64,000 nt of DNA, taken from Sapria himalayana (Eukaryota; Streptophyta; Magnoliopsida; Malpighiales; Rafflesiaceae). The notes beneath the pieces are model-generated. The model made no database searches, was not told where the DNA came from, and saw only the letters and a program-made list of their open reading frames with translations. A program made the position numbers and the translations under genes. The DNA lies in assembly GCA_029783825.1 (NCBI GenBank), contig JAREIK010018624.1:62001-126000 (forward strand), written 5' to 3'. Positions 37,467 through 51,334 of this stretch are shown piece after piece. How positions within the stretch are numbered: position 1 is the first letter of the stretch; each line of letters begins with the position of its first letter.

Positions 37467-40400
37467 TTTCGCATCCCATTCTGTCACGTATTTTTTCTTT
37501 TGGGATGGTTTCGGATCTTAAGCAATATCCCTCCCTAGAATCGTCCCGTCCTAAAAAACCTATACTAGAACCAAGAATATATATATATATATATATATAT
37601 ATAACATGAAGATGCCACCAATTTCGCTACTGTCCATCCAATTCTAGCGCACCAATTGTTGTTTCGAAGAGTTCCATGCCACCTGATGCCATTCCAGCCT
37701 TGTTCAGTTAGGTACAGCCCTTGTACATTGCACTTTTAGTTGCCTCCACCATGTCTAAGATGCCACCATCCTTTTGGTTTGTTTTTCTGACGAGAATTGA
37801 GTGATTAATTATTATTATTATTATATGTCTCAGTCAGTTTTGTTGAGTATTGGTTGTGGTGTTGTGGTTGGGCCGAATGAGTGGGCCGAATGTGTTACAG
37901 TTAGTTTTGTAGAGCTTGATTGTTTGAAATATTTATATTTATTTATGCTTAACATATCATATTAATTAATGGCAATGTAGATGGCACAATCCAGTGGTAA
38001 ATGAAAAATACAATAAATTGAAGATGATCACATCTCAAATGATCAAAGTACTGGTAAATCTAATCATCATCCTTTCACGAACGCTCCTATTGTTACGGCA
38101 GGTTCTTCAATTCCAATTATAAAAGAAAGTCAATGTACATCTGAACATCAAGCTTGTAAAAAGTATAAGTCTGCTGTTTGGGAAACTTATGAGATATTAG
38201 TTGATTCAGAGGAAATTGAAACTGGTAGGGTAGCTTGTATATGGTGTAGGAAAGAATACTTTGCAAAAAGTGATCAAGGTACTTCGGATTTATGGAAATA
38301 CTTGAAAGAATTAATAGAAGCTCACAAAGGTAAAGGCAAGTCACAATCTTTGTTGAGTTTCACTAAAGGTACTAGTTCAGAGGATAACAAATTAACTTGT
38401 TGGCAATTTGATCAACAACTAGTTAGAAAGGTTTTGGTGAAAATGATCATAAAAGATGAATTGCCTTTTTGTTATGTTGAGAGGGATGAGTTCAAGGAGT
38501 TTTGTGAAGTTACTGTGCCTCAATTTAAAATTCCAACTAGGCACTCTACACCGAGAGATTGTTTTTCTTTGTTTGTGAAGGAAAAGAAGAAATTATTTGA
38601 TAGCATATCATCTCATTGTTGTAGAGTTTCATTGACTACCGACACTTGGACTAGCATTCAAAATTTATCTTATATATGTTTGACTGTTCATTTAATTGAT
38701 TCTCAATGGAATATGCATAAAAGACTTTTGAACTTTTGTGTAATTAAAAGTCATTTTGGAGTTAATATTAGAAATGATATTGAGTTTTGCATGAATGAAT
38801 GGGGTTTGAGAAAGTTGATTTGAATTACTGTTGACAATACATCAAATAATGATGTTGCAGTTGAACAATTGAAAAAAAAGCTTGTGAAGAAAAGTATTGT
38901 ACCTTAGAGAGGCGAGAATTTTCATATGAGATGTTGTGCTCATATCTTTAACTTAATTGTCAGAGATGGCATTGTAGAAGTTGAGGTTGCTATTCAAAAT
39001 ATTAGAGGTGAGGTCAAATATGTGAGGAGTAGTCCTAAAAGATTTGATATGTCTAAGTTGTGTTGAAGAAGCAAACTTGACATATAGATCTTCATTGCAA
39101 TTAGATTGTCCTACAAGATGGAATTCAACTTATTTGATGCTAGAAACTGATATAAAATATCAAAAAGAATTTGATAAGTTGGAGGACAAAGACAAAAGGA
39201 TTTTGAAGGAGTTTGGTTCAAACGTTCCAACTGAGAGAGACTGAACAAATGCCAAAATTTTGGCTCGTTTCTTGAAAACTTTTTATGAGGTAACTTGTAA
39301 ATTTTCTGGCTCATAATATTTTAGCTCTAGTGTTTATTTTCCTCCGATTATTCGAATTTTGAAAAAAAAATTGAGATTTGTGAAAATAGTAGAGATTCAA
39401 TGGTGTCTGAAATCGGTATGAAAATGAGTCATAAATTCAACAAATATTGGGGTTCTCTTCGGTCAACAAATATTATGCTTTTTGTAGCAGTAGTGTTGGA
39501 TCATAGATATAAGCTCAAATATCTCAAGGGTAAATACACTCAGCTTTATGGAGAGGAATTGGCTAAAATTTTGGGGAAAAAGGTTATAAATGCTATAAAT
39601 AAGTTGATGGATGATTATAAAGATTTAAATGAAGATGAATCAAAAGAAGATGATTTCTTTTCTACTGTGTTGAATAAAAATGATGATTTCTTTGATGGTA
39701 GTGATACTTATGTTGATGATTTTTTTTGTTGAATTAGAAAAAGAACAAGAAGTTGCAGCTTTGGAAGAGTTGGATAGGTACATGGAGGACAAACTTGAAA
39801 AAAATAGAATTGATTTTGATCTTCTAAACTGGTGGAAGGTAAATGAGGTTAGGTATCTTTCTTTGGAAATATAGCAAGGGATGTATTTTCTATCCATGCA
39901 TCTACTGTGGCCTACGAATCTACATTTAGCACTAGGGGGAGAACTTTAGAGATAAATTTAGGAGTTCTTTAACACCTATTATAGCTGAAGTTCTCATATG
40001 TCTATAAGATTGGTTGAGAAGCTAAAACAAACCTATTAAAATAGAAGAATTAGTTCAAGACCTTGATGATAATGAATCAGATTAGTATACAAATCTTGTA
40101 AATTTTAATTTCACTTTTACTTATTTTATTCATTAAATTTAATAAAAATATGGTTCAATTACAATTTTTAGAGTGGTCACAAGATCCAAATATTTTTCCA
40201 ACTATAGTTGGCCAACTAAATTTGGAATGGGTGTTTTAAATTATATAAGGTAATATTTTGTTTTTTTATTACTCTTTCATCTTAGAAATTTATGTCTACA
40301 TGATTAACACTTTTTCATCTTTGGTTGTCCTTCTAAAGTAGAGGAAGAAAAGGGAGGAGTTGTAGAAAAGATAATTAATTGGGTTTGAATTTTCATTGTT

Positions 40401-41052
40401 GTTCCGTGATGGACATTTGAAATGATTATTATCATGGTTGTTATTAGTTGTATTTTTTTGTTATATTAAGCTGCCAATTTTTAGCAATTACTTAAGTAGT
40501 AATTGATGATACCAATGTTTGTGGTAATTTTTAGCTATTCCTTAATATTTTAAGTAATTGTTTAAAAAATGTAGTATTGCTATTATGGTTAATTTCACTC
40601 GGCTGAACAAGGAAAACTTGTGAAAAAATAAAGAACCTAATTAAACACACAACTCGGTCCCGTTCTATTTAACATTTAGATCCTTTTCTGCACATCAAAG
40701 CTTTTGACAAGATAATGGAACTTGTTTGCAGTATTCAACCTATTTGACAAAACAAAATTGGCCCAATTTGAGTTTGAAAGATACATAACTAAGGAATGAT
40801 AAATGGTACAACAAAAGGTTTCGACATGAACTAACTTGGCCAGTTTGAAGAAAATAAATTGTAAAAAATGTCCGATCTCCATTCTATCCCGGAACCATTT
40901 TCTCCTACCGAAAATTTCCGATTTCCATCCCCTCCCATCCCGATATTTTTAACCTATGCGACGGCTTTGGATCTTCAAAAAAAATATCCGAACTATGGGA
41001 ATGTACTGGAGATTTGTAATCCCAATCGCATCCCGTCCCATGAGCACCCCTA
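37467..41052 (+). mobile_element. hAT transposon copy 2, left end truncated
   Basis: The right end (GTCCCATGAGCACCCCTA, followed by GCATTGAA at 41053-41060) is intact and matches copy 1. The left terminus and about 90 bp of subterminal sequence are missing: satellite ending TTATAAATTTATTTT joins directly to GCATCCCATTCTGTCACG. The satellite on the left is in a different monomer phase from copies 1 and 3, so a deletion or unequal exchange removed the end. The leader holds a longer TA microsatellite (37577-37603) than copies 1 and 3. With one inverted terminus gone, the copy cannot be mobilised even in trans. Confidence 0.9.
37981..40085 (+). pseudogene. hAT transposase pseudogene, copy 2 (best-preserved core)
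   Basis: Starts at MAQSS (37981) and ends at DLDDNESD (40085). The BED finger is readable, KSAVWETYEILVDSEE then CIWCRKEY (38234 onward) and TSDLWKYLK. Tyr stands where BED fingers usually have His. A ~30-bp deletion after LWKYLKE removes part of the finger tail. The open stretch 38302-38823 (173 codons) keeps the first catalytic Asp, LTTDTWTSIQNLSYICLTVH. Downstream are VDNTSNND, the MRCCAH motif, DCPTRWNSTYLML, KYWGSLRSTNIMLFVAVVLD and LLNWWKVNEVRYLSL. Disabling changes are TGA at 38821, TAG near 38906, a 2-bp deletion near 39059, the shared TGA (39242-39244) and TAA (39314-39316), the T-run frameshift near 39722, and further indels near 39870 and 39950. The usual role would be cut-and-paste transposition. 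Confidence 0.9.
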
Positions 41053-44000
41053 GCATTGAATGGTTTATAGGTTTTATTAAAAAAATAAAATAACAAAAAA
41101 ATTATTTTTATTATTTTTTGATATTTTGAAAGGTTATAACCTTTGAAAATATTATAATTTTTAAATTTTTTTCAAAAGTGAATAAATATTTATTTATAAT
41201 AATCATAAAAATTATATATCATATTAATTCAATATAAACAATTTTATTGATAGATATTCTAATACTTATAAAAAAAATAATATATCTATTATGAATAAGA
41301 TTGATATTACTTAAAATATAATATCAAAATATAAAATGATTCAAAAGCAAAGAAAAAAATATTACTTAATATAATTATTTGTTTTTAAATTTTTATTGTT
41401 TTTATAAGCTTATCTATTTTGTGATGAAAAATAATTTTTATAAATAATATTTTTAACTAATAATTTATTTATAATTAATATATATATATTAATAAAAAAC
41501 TTAACAATCAAAATGAATTTTTTAAATTATAATGAAAACAAATAAAAATGAGATTTATTAATTATTATTTAGGGTATACCCATTTAAACAATTATCTATA
41601 TAGGGGTATCTTGATTTTGTAGTTTATTGATTTAAGTGTTTAGGCATTTAGTGATTTATAGGTTTTATTTAAACAATGAAATAATAAAAAATATATATGT
41701 TTTATTTTTTTTCACATGTATAAAGGTTATAATCTTTGAAAATATAATAATTATAATTTTTTTTTCAAAAGTGAATAGAATATTTAGTTATAATAATTAT
41801 TAAATCTATATATCATATAAATATTTTTATTGATAAATATTCTAATAATGATCAAAAAATAAATAAATAATCTATTATTAATAAGGTAGATATCAAATAA
41901 AATATAATTACAAAAACTAAAAAGATTCAGAAACAAAGTAAATTATATTACTATATAATAATTTGTTGTTTTTAATTTTTTTCTTCTTTTAATAAGTTTA
42001 TCTATATTTTTTTGTTGAAAAATAATTTATATAAGTTATATTTATCTAACTTATAATTTTTTTTGTAATTAATATTTATATAAAAATAAACAAATAAATA
42101 ATTAAAATGAATATTTAAAATTATAATGAAAAAAAATAAAATTTAGATTTATTATTTATTATTTAGGATATACCTGTTTAAAAAATTTATCTATTTAGAG
42201 TTTTCGAGATTTAAAAGTTATTCATTTAAGAATTTAGGCATTTAATGGTTTATAGATTTTATATAAACAATGAAATAACAAAAAATTTATTTTTGATATA
42301 TTATCAAATTTTTAAATGTCATATCATTTGAAAATATAATAATTTTAAATTTTTTTAAAAATGTAAATACAATATTTAGTAATAATAATTATTATAACTA
42401 TATATAATTAAAATAAATATAAACAATTTTATTGATAAATATTATATCAATTATCAAAAAATAAATTAATAAACTATTATTAATATGATAGATATAAATT
42501 AAAATATAATTAAAAAACCTAAAATGATTCAAAATCCAAGTAATATTTATTACAAAATAATAATTTTTTAAATTTTTGCATCATTTTATAAACTTATATA
42601 TTTCTTTGATGAAAAATATATTATTTAAATTATATTTGTTACTCATAATTTATTTTGTAATTAATATTTCTATAAATTATTTAAGTTATATTTAAGGTTT
42701 ACGAGTTTAAAGGTTTAAGTATGTTGGTGCTTCGGGGTTTACGAGTTTAGAGATTTATGTGTTTAGGCATTTAATGGTTTATAAGTTTTATTTAAACAAT
42801 GATATATCAAAAAATTTATTTTTGTTATTTTTTCTGATTTTTGAAGGTTATAACCTTTGAATATATAACAAATTTTAAATTTTTTTATATGTTAATACTA
42901 TATTTATTTATGATAATCTTAATAAATATATATCATGTTAATTTAATATAAACAATTATATTGATAGATATTATATTAATGCTAAATAAATAAATTAATA
43001 AACTATTATTAATAAGATAGATATTTTTTAAAATATATTTCCAAAATATAAATTTATTCAAAATCAAAGTAAAATATAATACTAAATAATAATTTTTTTG
43101 ATGTTTTGCTTCTTTTTATAAGTTTTTATTTTATGTTATTAAAAGTAAATTATTTAAATTATATTTATCTTCCACATAATTTATTATTAATTTATAATTC
43201 TATAAAAATAAATTAATAAATAAGTAAAATGAAAATTTAAAATTATAATGAATACAAATAAAATTGAGATTTATTATTTATTAATCAAAATATACTAGTT
43301 TAATGGTTTAAGTATTTAGGTGTTTTGGGGTTTAGTATTTAAGACTTTAGGACTTTAGGACTTTAGTGATTTATAGTTTTATTTAAACAATGAAAAAATA
43401 AAAAATTAAATTTTTTGATTTTTTTTAAATTTTTGAAGGTTATAACCTTAGAAATATATTAATTTTTAATTTTTTTTTAAATGTTAATATAATATATAGT
43501 TATAATATTATTAATAATAATATATAATGTAAACTCAATATGAATAATTGTATTAATAGATATTATAATAATGATCAATAAAAAATTAATAAACTATTAT
43601 TAATAAGAATACTATAAATTAAAATATAATTGCAAAAACTAAAATTATTCAAAATTAAAATAAAATATATTACTAATTAATAAATTTTTGTTTTTAAAAT
43701 GTTGCATCTTTTTATAAGCACACATATTTTTTTTGATAAAAAATAAATTATTTAAAATAGATCTTTCTCACTAATAATTTATATTGTAATTAATATTTCT
43801 ATAAAAATAAACTGATAAATAATTAAAATAAAAATTTAAAATTACACTTAATAAAAATGTTATAACCTTTGAAAATATAATAATTTTAAAATTTTTTAAA
43901 AATGTGAATACAATATATAATAATAATAATCATTATAATTATATATAATATAAAATAAATATAAACAATTTTATTGATAGATATGATATCAATTATCAAA

Positions 44001-47000
44001 AAAATAAATTAATATGCTATTATTAATATGATATATAGAAATTAAAATATAATTGCAAAACCTAAAAATATTCAAAATCCAAGTAAAATTTATTACTATA
44101 TAATAATTTTTTTTAGTTTTTGCTTCTTTTTATAAGCTTATATTTTTTTTATTGAAAAATAAATTATTTAAATTATGTTTGTATCACTCATAATTTATTT
44201 TGTAATTAATATTTTAATAAATTATTTAAATTATATTTTAGGTTTACGAGTTTAAACATTTAAGTATTTATGGGCTTTTGTAATTAGTTGTTTAGAGGTT
44301 TAAGTGTTTAGGCATTTAGTGGTTTATAAGTTTAATTTAAACAATGATATAGCAAAAAATTTATTTTTATTATTTTTTTAATTTTTGAATGTTATAACCT
44401 TTGAAAATATAATAATTTTAAAATTTTTTTTAAATCTAGATATAATATTTAATTATAATAATCTTAATAATTATAAGTCATTTAAATTCAATATAAATAA
44501 ATACATTGCTAGATATTATAATAATGATCAAAAAAAATTTAATAAATGATTATTAACAAGATAGATATTATTTAAAATATATTTGCAAAATCTAAATTTA
44601 TTCAAAATCAAAGTAAAATATATTACTTAATAATAATTTTTTTAATGTTTTGCTTTTTTTATAACTTTATATTTTTGTTTTTATAAATAAATTATTTAAA
44701 TTAATTTATCTTACGCATAATTTATTTTGTAATTTATAATTCTATAATAATAAACTAATAAATAATTAAAATAATTATATAAAATTATAATGAATACAAA
44801 TAAAATTGAGATTTATTATTTATTATTCAGGATATACTGGTTTAATGGTTTATGTATTTAGGTGTTTTTGGATTTAGGAGTTTAGTGATTTAAGTGTTTA
44901 GACCTTTAGTGTTTTATAATTATTATCTAAAGAATTTAAAACAAAAAATTTAATTTTTTGAATTTTTTTAATTTTTTTAAATGTGAAAATAATATTTAGT
45001 TATAATAATCTTAATAATTATATATAATGTTAACTAAATATAAATAATTTTATTAATAGATATTAAAATAATGATCAATAAATAAATTAATAAACTAGTA
45101 TTAATAAGAATGATATAAATTAAAATATAATTGTAGAATCTAAAATGATTTGAAATTAAAATAAGATATATTACTAAATAATAATTTTTTATTTTAAAAA
45201 TTTTGGCTCATTATATAAGCATATATAATTTTTTGATGAAAAATAAATTATTTAAATTATATCTATCTCACTAATAATTAATTTTGTAACTAATATTTCT
45301 ATAAAAATAAATTGATAAATAATTAAAATGAATATTTAAAATTATAATGAATCCTAATAAAAATGAGATATATGATTTATTATTTAGGGTATACTTATTT
45401 AATGGTTTATGTTTTTTGTGGTTATGGGGTTAAATAGTTTATTGATTTATATGTTTGAACATTTAGGTGTTTATAGGTTTTATTTAATCTATGTAATAAC
45501 AAAAAATTTATTTTTAAGAATTTTCGTGATTTTGAAAGGTTATAACCTTAGAAAATATAATAATTTTTTAATAGTTCTAAAATATGAATGCAATACTTAG
45601 TTATAATAATCTTAATAATTATATTTAAAGTAAATTCAGTATAAAAAATTTTATTATTATATATTAATTTGATGATCAAAAAATAAATTAATAAACTATT
45701 ATTAATAAGATAGATTTTAATTAAATATATTTGTAGAACCCAAAATATTTAAAAATCAAAGTAAATTATATTACTAAATAAAATTTTAAATTTTTGAAAT
45801 TTTGTTTATTTTTATAAGCTTATATTTTTTTTCATAAAAATTTTTTTAAAAAAATTATATGCCTCACTCATTATATATTTTGTAATTAATATTTCTATAA
45901 AAAAACTAAAAAATTATTAAAAAGAATATTTAAAATTATAATGAATACCAATAAAAATGAGATTTATTATTTATTATTTAGGTTATATAGGTTTAATGGT
46001 TAAAGTATTTAGGGGGTTTTCGGGGTTTAGGAGTCTAGAGATTTAAATGTTTAGGCATTTAGTGGTTTATAAGTTTTATTTAAATAATAAAATAATAAAA
46101 AAATTATTTTTGTGATTTTTTATCATTTTTGAAGGTTATAACCTTTGAAAATATAATAATTTTTAAATTTTTTTCAAATGTAAACATAACATTTAGTTAT
46201 AATAATCTTAATAATTATAAGGCATTTAAATTTAATATAAGTAATTTTATTGTTAGATATTATAAAATTGATCAAATAATAAATTAATAAACTATTCTTA
46301 ATAAGATTGATAGTAATTAAAATATAACCTATATATAATGATTCAAAATCAAAGTAAAATATTTTACTAAATAATAATTTTTTGCTTTTAAATTTTTAAT
46401 TCTTTTTATAAGCATATATATTTTTTTGTTTATAAATAAATTCTTAAAATTATAGTTATCTCACTCATTATTTATTTTGTAATTAATATTTCTATAAAAA
46501 ATAAACTAATAAATAATTAAAATGAATATTTAAAATTATAATGAATACAAATTAAAATGAGATTTATGATTTATTATATGTGGTATACCGGTTTAATGGT
46601 TTGATTATTTAGGAGTTTTGTCGCTTAGAAGTTTATCAATTTAGGGTTTTAGGTATTTAGTGGTTTATAGGTTTTATTTATATAATAAAAAATTTTTTTT
46701 TAGATTTTTTCTGATTTTCAAAGGTTATAACCTTTGAAAATAAAATAATTTTTAAAATTTATTGAAATGTTAATACTATGTATAATTATATTAATCATAC
46801 TTATTATATATCATATAAATTTTATAAAAATAATTTTAATGATAGATATTATAATATTGATCAAAGATTAAATTAATTAACTATTATTAAAAATATAAAT
46901 ATTAATTAAAATATATTTACATAACACAAAATGATTCAAAATAAAATCCAAATATATTACTAAATAATAATATTTAATTTTTAATTTTTTTTTTGTTTTT

Positions 47001-50000
47001 ATAAGCTTATATTTTTTTTATTAAAATAAATTATTTAATTAATATTTGTCTCACTCGAAATTTATTTTGTAATTAATTTTTCTAAAAAATTAAACTATAA
47101 ATAATTAAAATGAATATTTAAAATTATAATAAATAGAAATAAAAATGAGATTTATTATTTATTAAGTAGTATATAGATGTTAAAATGTTTATTTATTTAG
47201 GGGTTTATGAGCTTACTAATTTAAGTAAGTAAGCATTTATTGGTCTATAAGTTTTATTTAAAAAATAAAATAACAAAATATTTTTTTTATTTTTCTCATT
47301 TTTTAAGATTATAACATTTGAAAATATAATAATTTTTAAATTTGTTTCAAAAGTGAATATAATATTTATTTATAATAATCATAATAATTATATATCATAT
47401 AAATTCAATATAAACAATTTTATTCATAGATATTCTCATAATTATCAAAAAATAAATTTAAAATCTTTTATGAATAATATTGATATTACTTAAAATATAA
47501 TATCAAAACATAAAATGATTCAAAATCAAAGCAAAATCTATCACTAATAATAATTATTTATTTTTAAATTTTTATTCTTTTTATAAGCTTATCAATTTTT
47601 TGATGAAAAATAATTTTTATAAATTATATTTTTAACTCAATTTATTTTATAATTAATACATATATAAAAATAAAAAATTAAACAATCAAAATGAATTTTT
47701 TAAATTATAATGAAATCAAATAAAAATGAAATTTATTAATTATTATTAAGGGTATACTGATTTAAAGTATTATCTATATAGGGGTATCAAAATTTTGTAG
47801 TTTAGTGATTTAAGTGTTTAGGCATTTAGTGATTTATAGGTTTTAATTAAACAATGAAATAATAAGAAAAATATTTTTTTTTGTTTTTTCGCAAGTTCAA
47901 AGGTTTTAATCTTTGAAAATATAATAATTTTAAAATTTTTTTCAAAAGTGAATACAATATTTAGTTATAATAATTATTAAATTTATATATTATATAAATT
48001 AAATATAAATATTTTTATTGATAAATATTTTTATAATGATCAAAAAATATATTAATAATCTATTATTAATAAATTAGATATCAATTAAAATATAATTACA
48101 AAACCTAAAATGATTAAAAATAAAGTAAAATATATTACTACATAATAATTTTTTGTTTTTAATTTTTGTCTTCTTTTAATAAGTTTATCTATATTTTTTG
48201 TTGATAAATAATTTATATAAATTATATTTGTCTAACTTATAATTTATTTTGTAATTAATATTTATATAAAAATAAAAAATAAATAATTAAAATGAATATA
48301 TAAAATTATAATGAAAAAAATAATAATTAGATTTATTATTTAGGTGATACCTATTTAAAAAATTTATCAATTTAGTGTTTTCGAGATTTAGAAGTTACTG
48401 ATTTAAGTATTTAGTCATTTAATGGTTTATAGGTTTTATTCAAACAATGAAATAATAAAAAATTTATTTTAGATATTTTTTCAAATTTTCAAAGATTATA
48501 ACATTTGAAAATATCATAATTTTAAAATTTTTTAAAAATGTGAATACAATATTTAGTAATAATAAATATTATAACTATATATAATATAAACTAAATCTAA
48601 ACAATTTTATTGATAGATATTATATCAATTATAAAAAAATAAATTAAAAAACTATTATTAATATGATATATATAAATTAAAATATAATTAAAAAACCTAA
48701 AATGATTCAAAATTAAAGAAAAATTTATTACTAAATAATAAGTTTTTTTAGATTTTGCATCATTTTATAAGCTTATATGTTTTTTTGATGAAAAATATTT
48801 TATTTAAATTATATTTGTATCACTCATAATTTATTTTGTAATTAATGTTTCGATAAATTATTTAAATTATATTTAAGGTTTACGAGTTTAAAGGTTTAAG
48901 TATTTAGGGGCTTCGGGGTTTAGTAGTTTAGATATTTATGTGTTTAGGCATTTAATGGTTTATAAGTTTTATTTAAACAATGATATAACAAAAAATTAAT
49001 TTTTGTTATTTTTTCTCAATTTTGAATGTCTTAAACTTTGAAAATATAACAATTTTTAAATTTTTTTTATATATGAATAAAATATATTTAGTTATGATAA
49101 TCTTAATAATTATATATCATGTAAATTCAATATAAACAATTATAATGAAATATATTATATTAATGATCAAAAAATAAATTTGCAAAATGTAAATTTTGCA
49201 AAATGTAAATTTATTCAAAATCAAAGTAAAATATAATACTAAATAATAATTTTTTTGATGTTATGCTTCTTTTTATAAGTTTAAATTTTTTGTTATTAAA
49301 AGTAAATTATTTAAATTATATCTGTCTTCCACATAATTTTTTTTAATTTATAATTCTATAAAAATAAACTAATAAATAATTAAAATGAATATTTAAAATT
49401 ATAATGAATACAAATAAAATTGATAATTATTATTTATTATTCAGGATATACTAGTTTAATGGTTTAAGTATTTAGTTGTTTTGTGGTTTAGTGATTTAAG
49501 TGTTTATGACTTTAGTGATTTACAGTTTTTATTAAAGAATAAAAGAATAAAAAATTAAATTTTTTGATTTTTTTTAATTTTTGAAGTTTATAACCATTGA
49601 AATTATAATAATTTTTAATTTTTTTTAAATGTGAATATAATATTCAGTAATAATAATCTTAATAATTATATATAATGTAAACTCAATATAAATAATTTTA
49701 TTAATAGATATTATAATAATGATCAATATAAAATTAATAAACTATTATTAATGTGAATGATATAAATTAAAATATAATTGCAAAATCTAAAATGATTCAA
49801 AATAAAAATATAATTAAAATAAAATGATATAATTTAAAATATAAATTAAATAATAGATTTTTGTTTTTAAAATTTTACCTCTTTTTATAAGGATATAAAT
49901 TTTTTTTAATGAAAAATAAATTATTTAAATAAGTTATGTCTCACTAATAATTTATTTTGTAACTAATATTTCTATAAAAATAAACTGATAAATAATTAAA

Positions 50001-50335
50001 ATAAAAATTTAAAATAATACTTAATAAAAATTAAATTGAGATTTATGATTTTTTATTAATGTACACCTGTTTAATAGTTTAAGTATTTAAAGGTTTTGTC
50101 GTTTAGGAGTTTAACAATTTATGTTTTTAGGCATTTAGTGGTTTAAATGTTTTTTTAAACAATAAAATAACAAACAAAATTTGTAATTTTTTATCATTTT
50201 TATAGGTTATAACCTAAGAAAATATAATGATATTTAAAATTTTTTGAAATGTGAATACAATATTTAGTAATAATAATATTAATAATTATATATCATATAA
50301 ATTCAATATAAACAATTTTTTTTGATAGATAATAT
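41053..50335 (+). repeat. Satellite block 7, forward, two higher-order units
   Basis: About fifteen monomers. The type series ATAGGGGTATC (41596), TTTTCGAGATTT (42200), GTGCTTCGGGG (42728), GGTGTTTTGGGG (43320) is repeated at 47776, 48370, 48908 and 49470, spacing 6.15-6.18 kb. A phase jump at about 43858 deletes the end of one unit and the start of the next. Immediately after hAT copy 2 the satellite resembles 20000-20100 rather than 18620-18700, so about two monomers are missing compared with copy 1. A perfect 28-bp palindrome lies at 46714-46741. No gene is visible. Confidence 0.9.
46714..46741. repeat. Perfect 28-bp palindrome in satellite monomer
   Basis: ATTTTC-AAAGGTTATAACCTTT-GAAAAT without mismatch. 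Confidence 0.9.
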
Positions 50336-50810
50336 CAATGTTTTGAAAACCGGACCGGAGACTGAACCGGAAAATTTATCGGTTCACGGTTCACTGGTCA
50401 GACCGTTGGTCGAACCGTGGTCGAACCTGCGACGTCATAAATAGATAATTTATATATTATTAAAATTAAAAATAATTATAAAAGGGTAAATTTTTATAAA
50501 AATTTTGACAGCATCTCCTCTATTTCTTAAGCATTTCTATAAAATAAATTTACCTGCATAAATCACAAGAGATCATATTTTTAATACAATATAAGAAGTT
50601 AATTTCCATAATATAAATCGATATAATATTTATCATAACCTTATTATTCTAACGAGTAATAATGTATCAATAACCTAAGGAACGATTAACATCATTCATA
50701 ATAGAAATGTCATTCACAATACTTACATGGTTACTCAAAATATGAAATAGTCAACATTAAGAGTTTTTTCATATTAATAAGTTCATGCATGAAAATATAG
50801 ATATATGTCT

Positions 50811-51100
50811 TCATTCATTTTGGAAATTAGGATGTGAAAAGTCAAATTGTGTATATGGAAAATTAAAGTTCTCCAAATCAACTCCTTCTAAGGCCACGCC
50901 ACCATCTTTCACATCTTCTACAAAAACAAGGAATATGTATCAATAAGAGAAATAATTTATAAAGGAAAATAAGTAATAACAACAATTTAAAATAGATAAG
51001 TTTATAAATTCTACTAACCAATTTGAGTAGCTAAATTTGAGCCTTCAACTTCTATAGGAAGAGACCCTTCCTCATACAAAAGATTTTCTACTTCTTCAAG
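50811..51100 (-). pseudogene. C-terminal two-exon remnant inside the 999-bp element
   Basis: On the minus strand an open stretch (51100-51019) reads LEEVENLLYEEGSLPIEVEG then SNLATQI, ending at a GTTAGT donor (51018-51013). A 101-base interval ends with TTTTTGTAG (acceptor boundary 50918/50917). The next open stretch (50917-50811) continues in phase as EDVKDGGVALEGVDLENFNF, then PYTQFDFSHPNFQNE and a TGA stop. The joined reading is 62 residues, acidic and uninterrupted. I infer the last exons of the parental transposase, left by internal deletion of an autonomous element. No catalytic or zinc-finger motif lies in this part, so the family cannot be proved from it. The upstream limit is uncertain because the frame closes just beyond 51100. 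Confidence 0.55.
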
Positions 51101-51114
51101 ATGTAAAAAACATC

Positions 51115-51130
51115 AAAATGACGTCATTTT
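51115..51130. promoter_or_regulatory. Perfect 16-bp palindrome AAAATGACGTCATTTT
   Basis: It contains TGACGTCA, the classical bZIP/CRE-type binding core, inside the 999-bp element beside the exon remnant. Whether any factor uses it is unknown. It may instead mark the internal-deletion junction. Confidence 0.4.
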
Positions 51131-51334
51131 AACTTAAAAAAAGAAGAAGCAAATCACTCGGTTCGCTGAGAACCGGCCGGTTCATCCGGTTCACCGGTTC
51201 GACCGCCGGTTCGAATGGTTCTCACCCAGTTCGCTTAATAAACGGTTTTTTTGGATTGAACCGAACCGGTTTTATGGCCGGTCGACGGTCGAACTGGTCA
51301 GACCGGCCGGTCTGGTCCGGTTTTCAAAACATTG

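Larger units (their letters stand above)
50336..51334. mobile_element. 999-bp non-autonomous hAT-type element with GC-rich ends
   Basis: Terminal inverted repeats begin CAATGTTTTGAAAACCGGAC on both strands (50336 on plus, 51334 on minus). They are flanked by the 8-bp direct repeat GATAATAT (50328-50335 and 51335-51342), which normally occurs once in this monomer. The CAATG start fits the CARNG terminal pattern of hAT elements, and an 8-bp duplication fits the same superfamily. About 100 bp at each end is unusually GC-rich (CCGGTTC, GGTCGAACC, CCGGCCGG words) and the two ends are complementary to each other. The middle is AT-rich and keeps a minus-strand transposase-like remnant (50811-51100). 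It occurs only once here, so it inserted after the array was amplified. It is unrelated to the 3.7-kb hAT. Confidence 0.88.

Noticed and set aside
45409..45600. 63-codon open frame in the forward satellite
   Set aside because: It reads straight through the telomere-like words and the palindrome of a monomer. Other monomers of the same type are closed.
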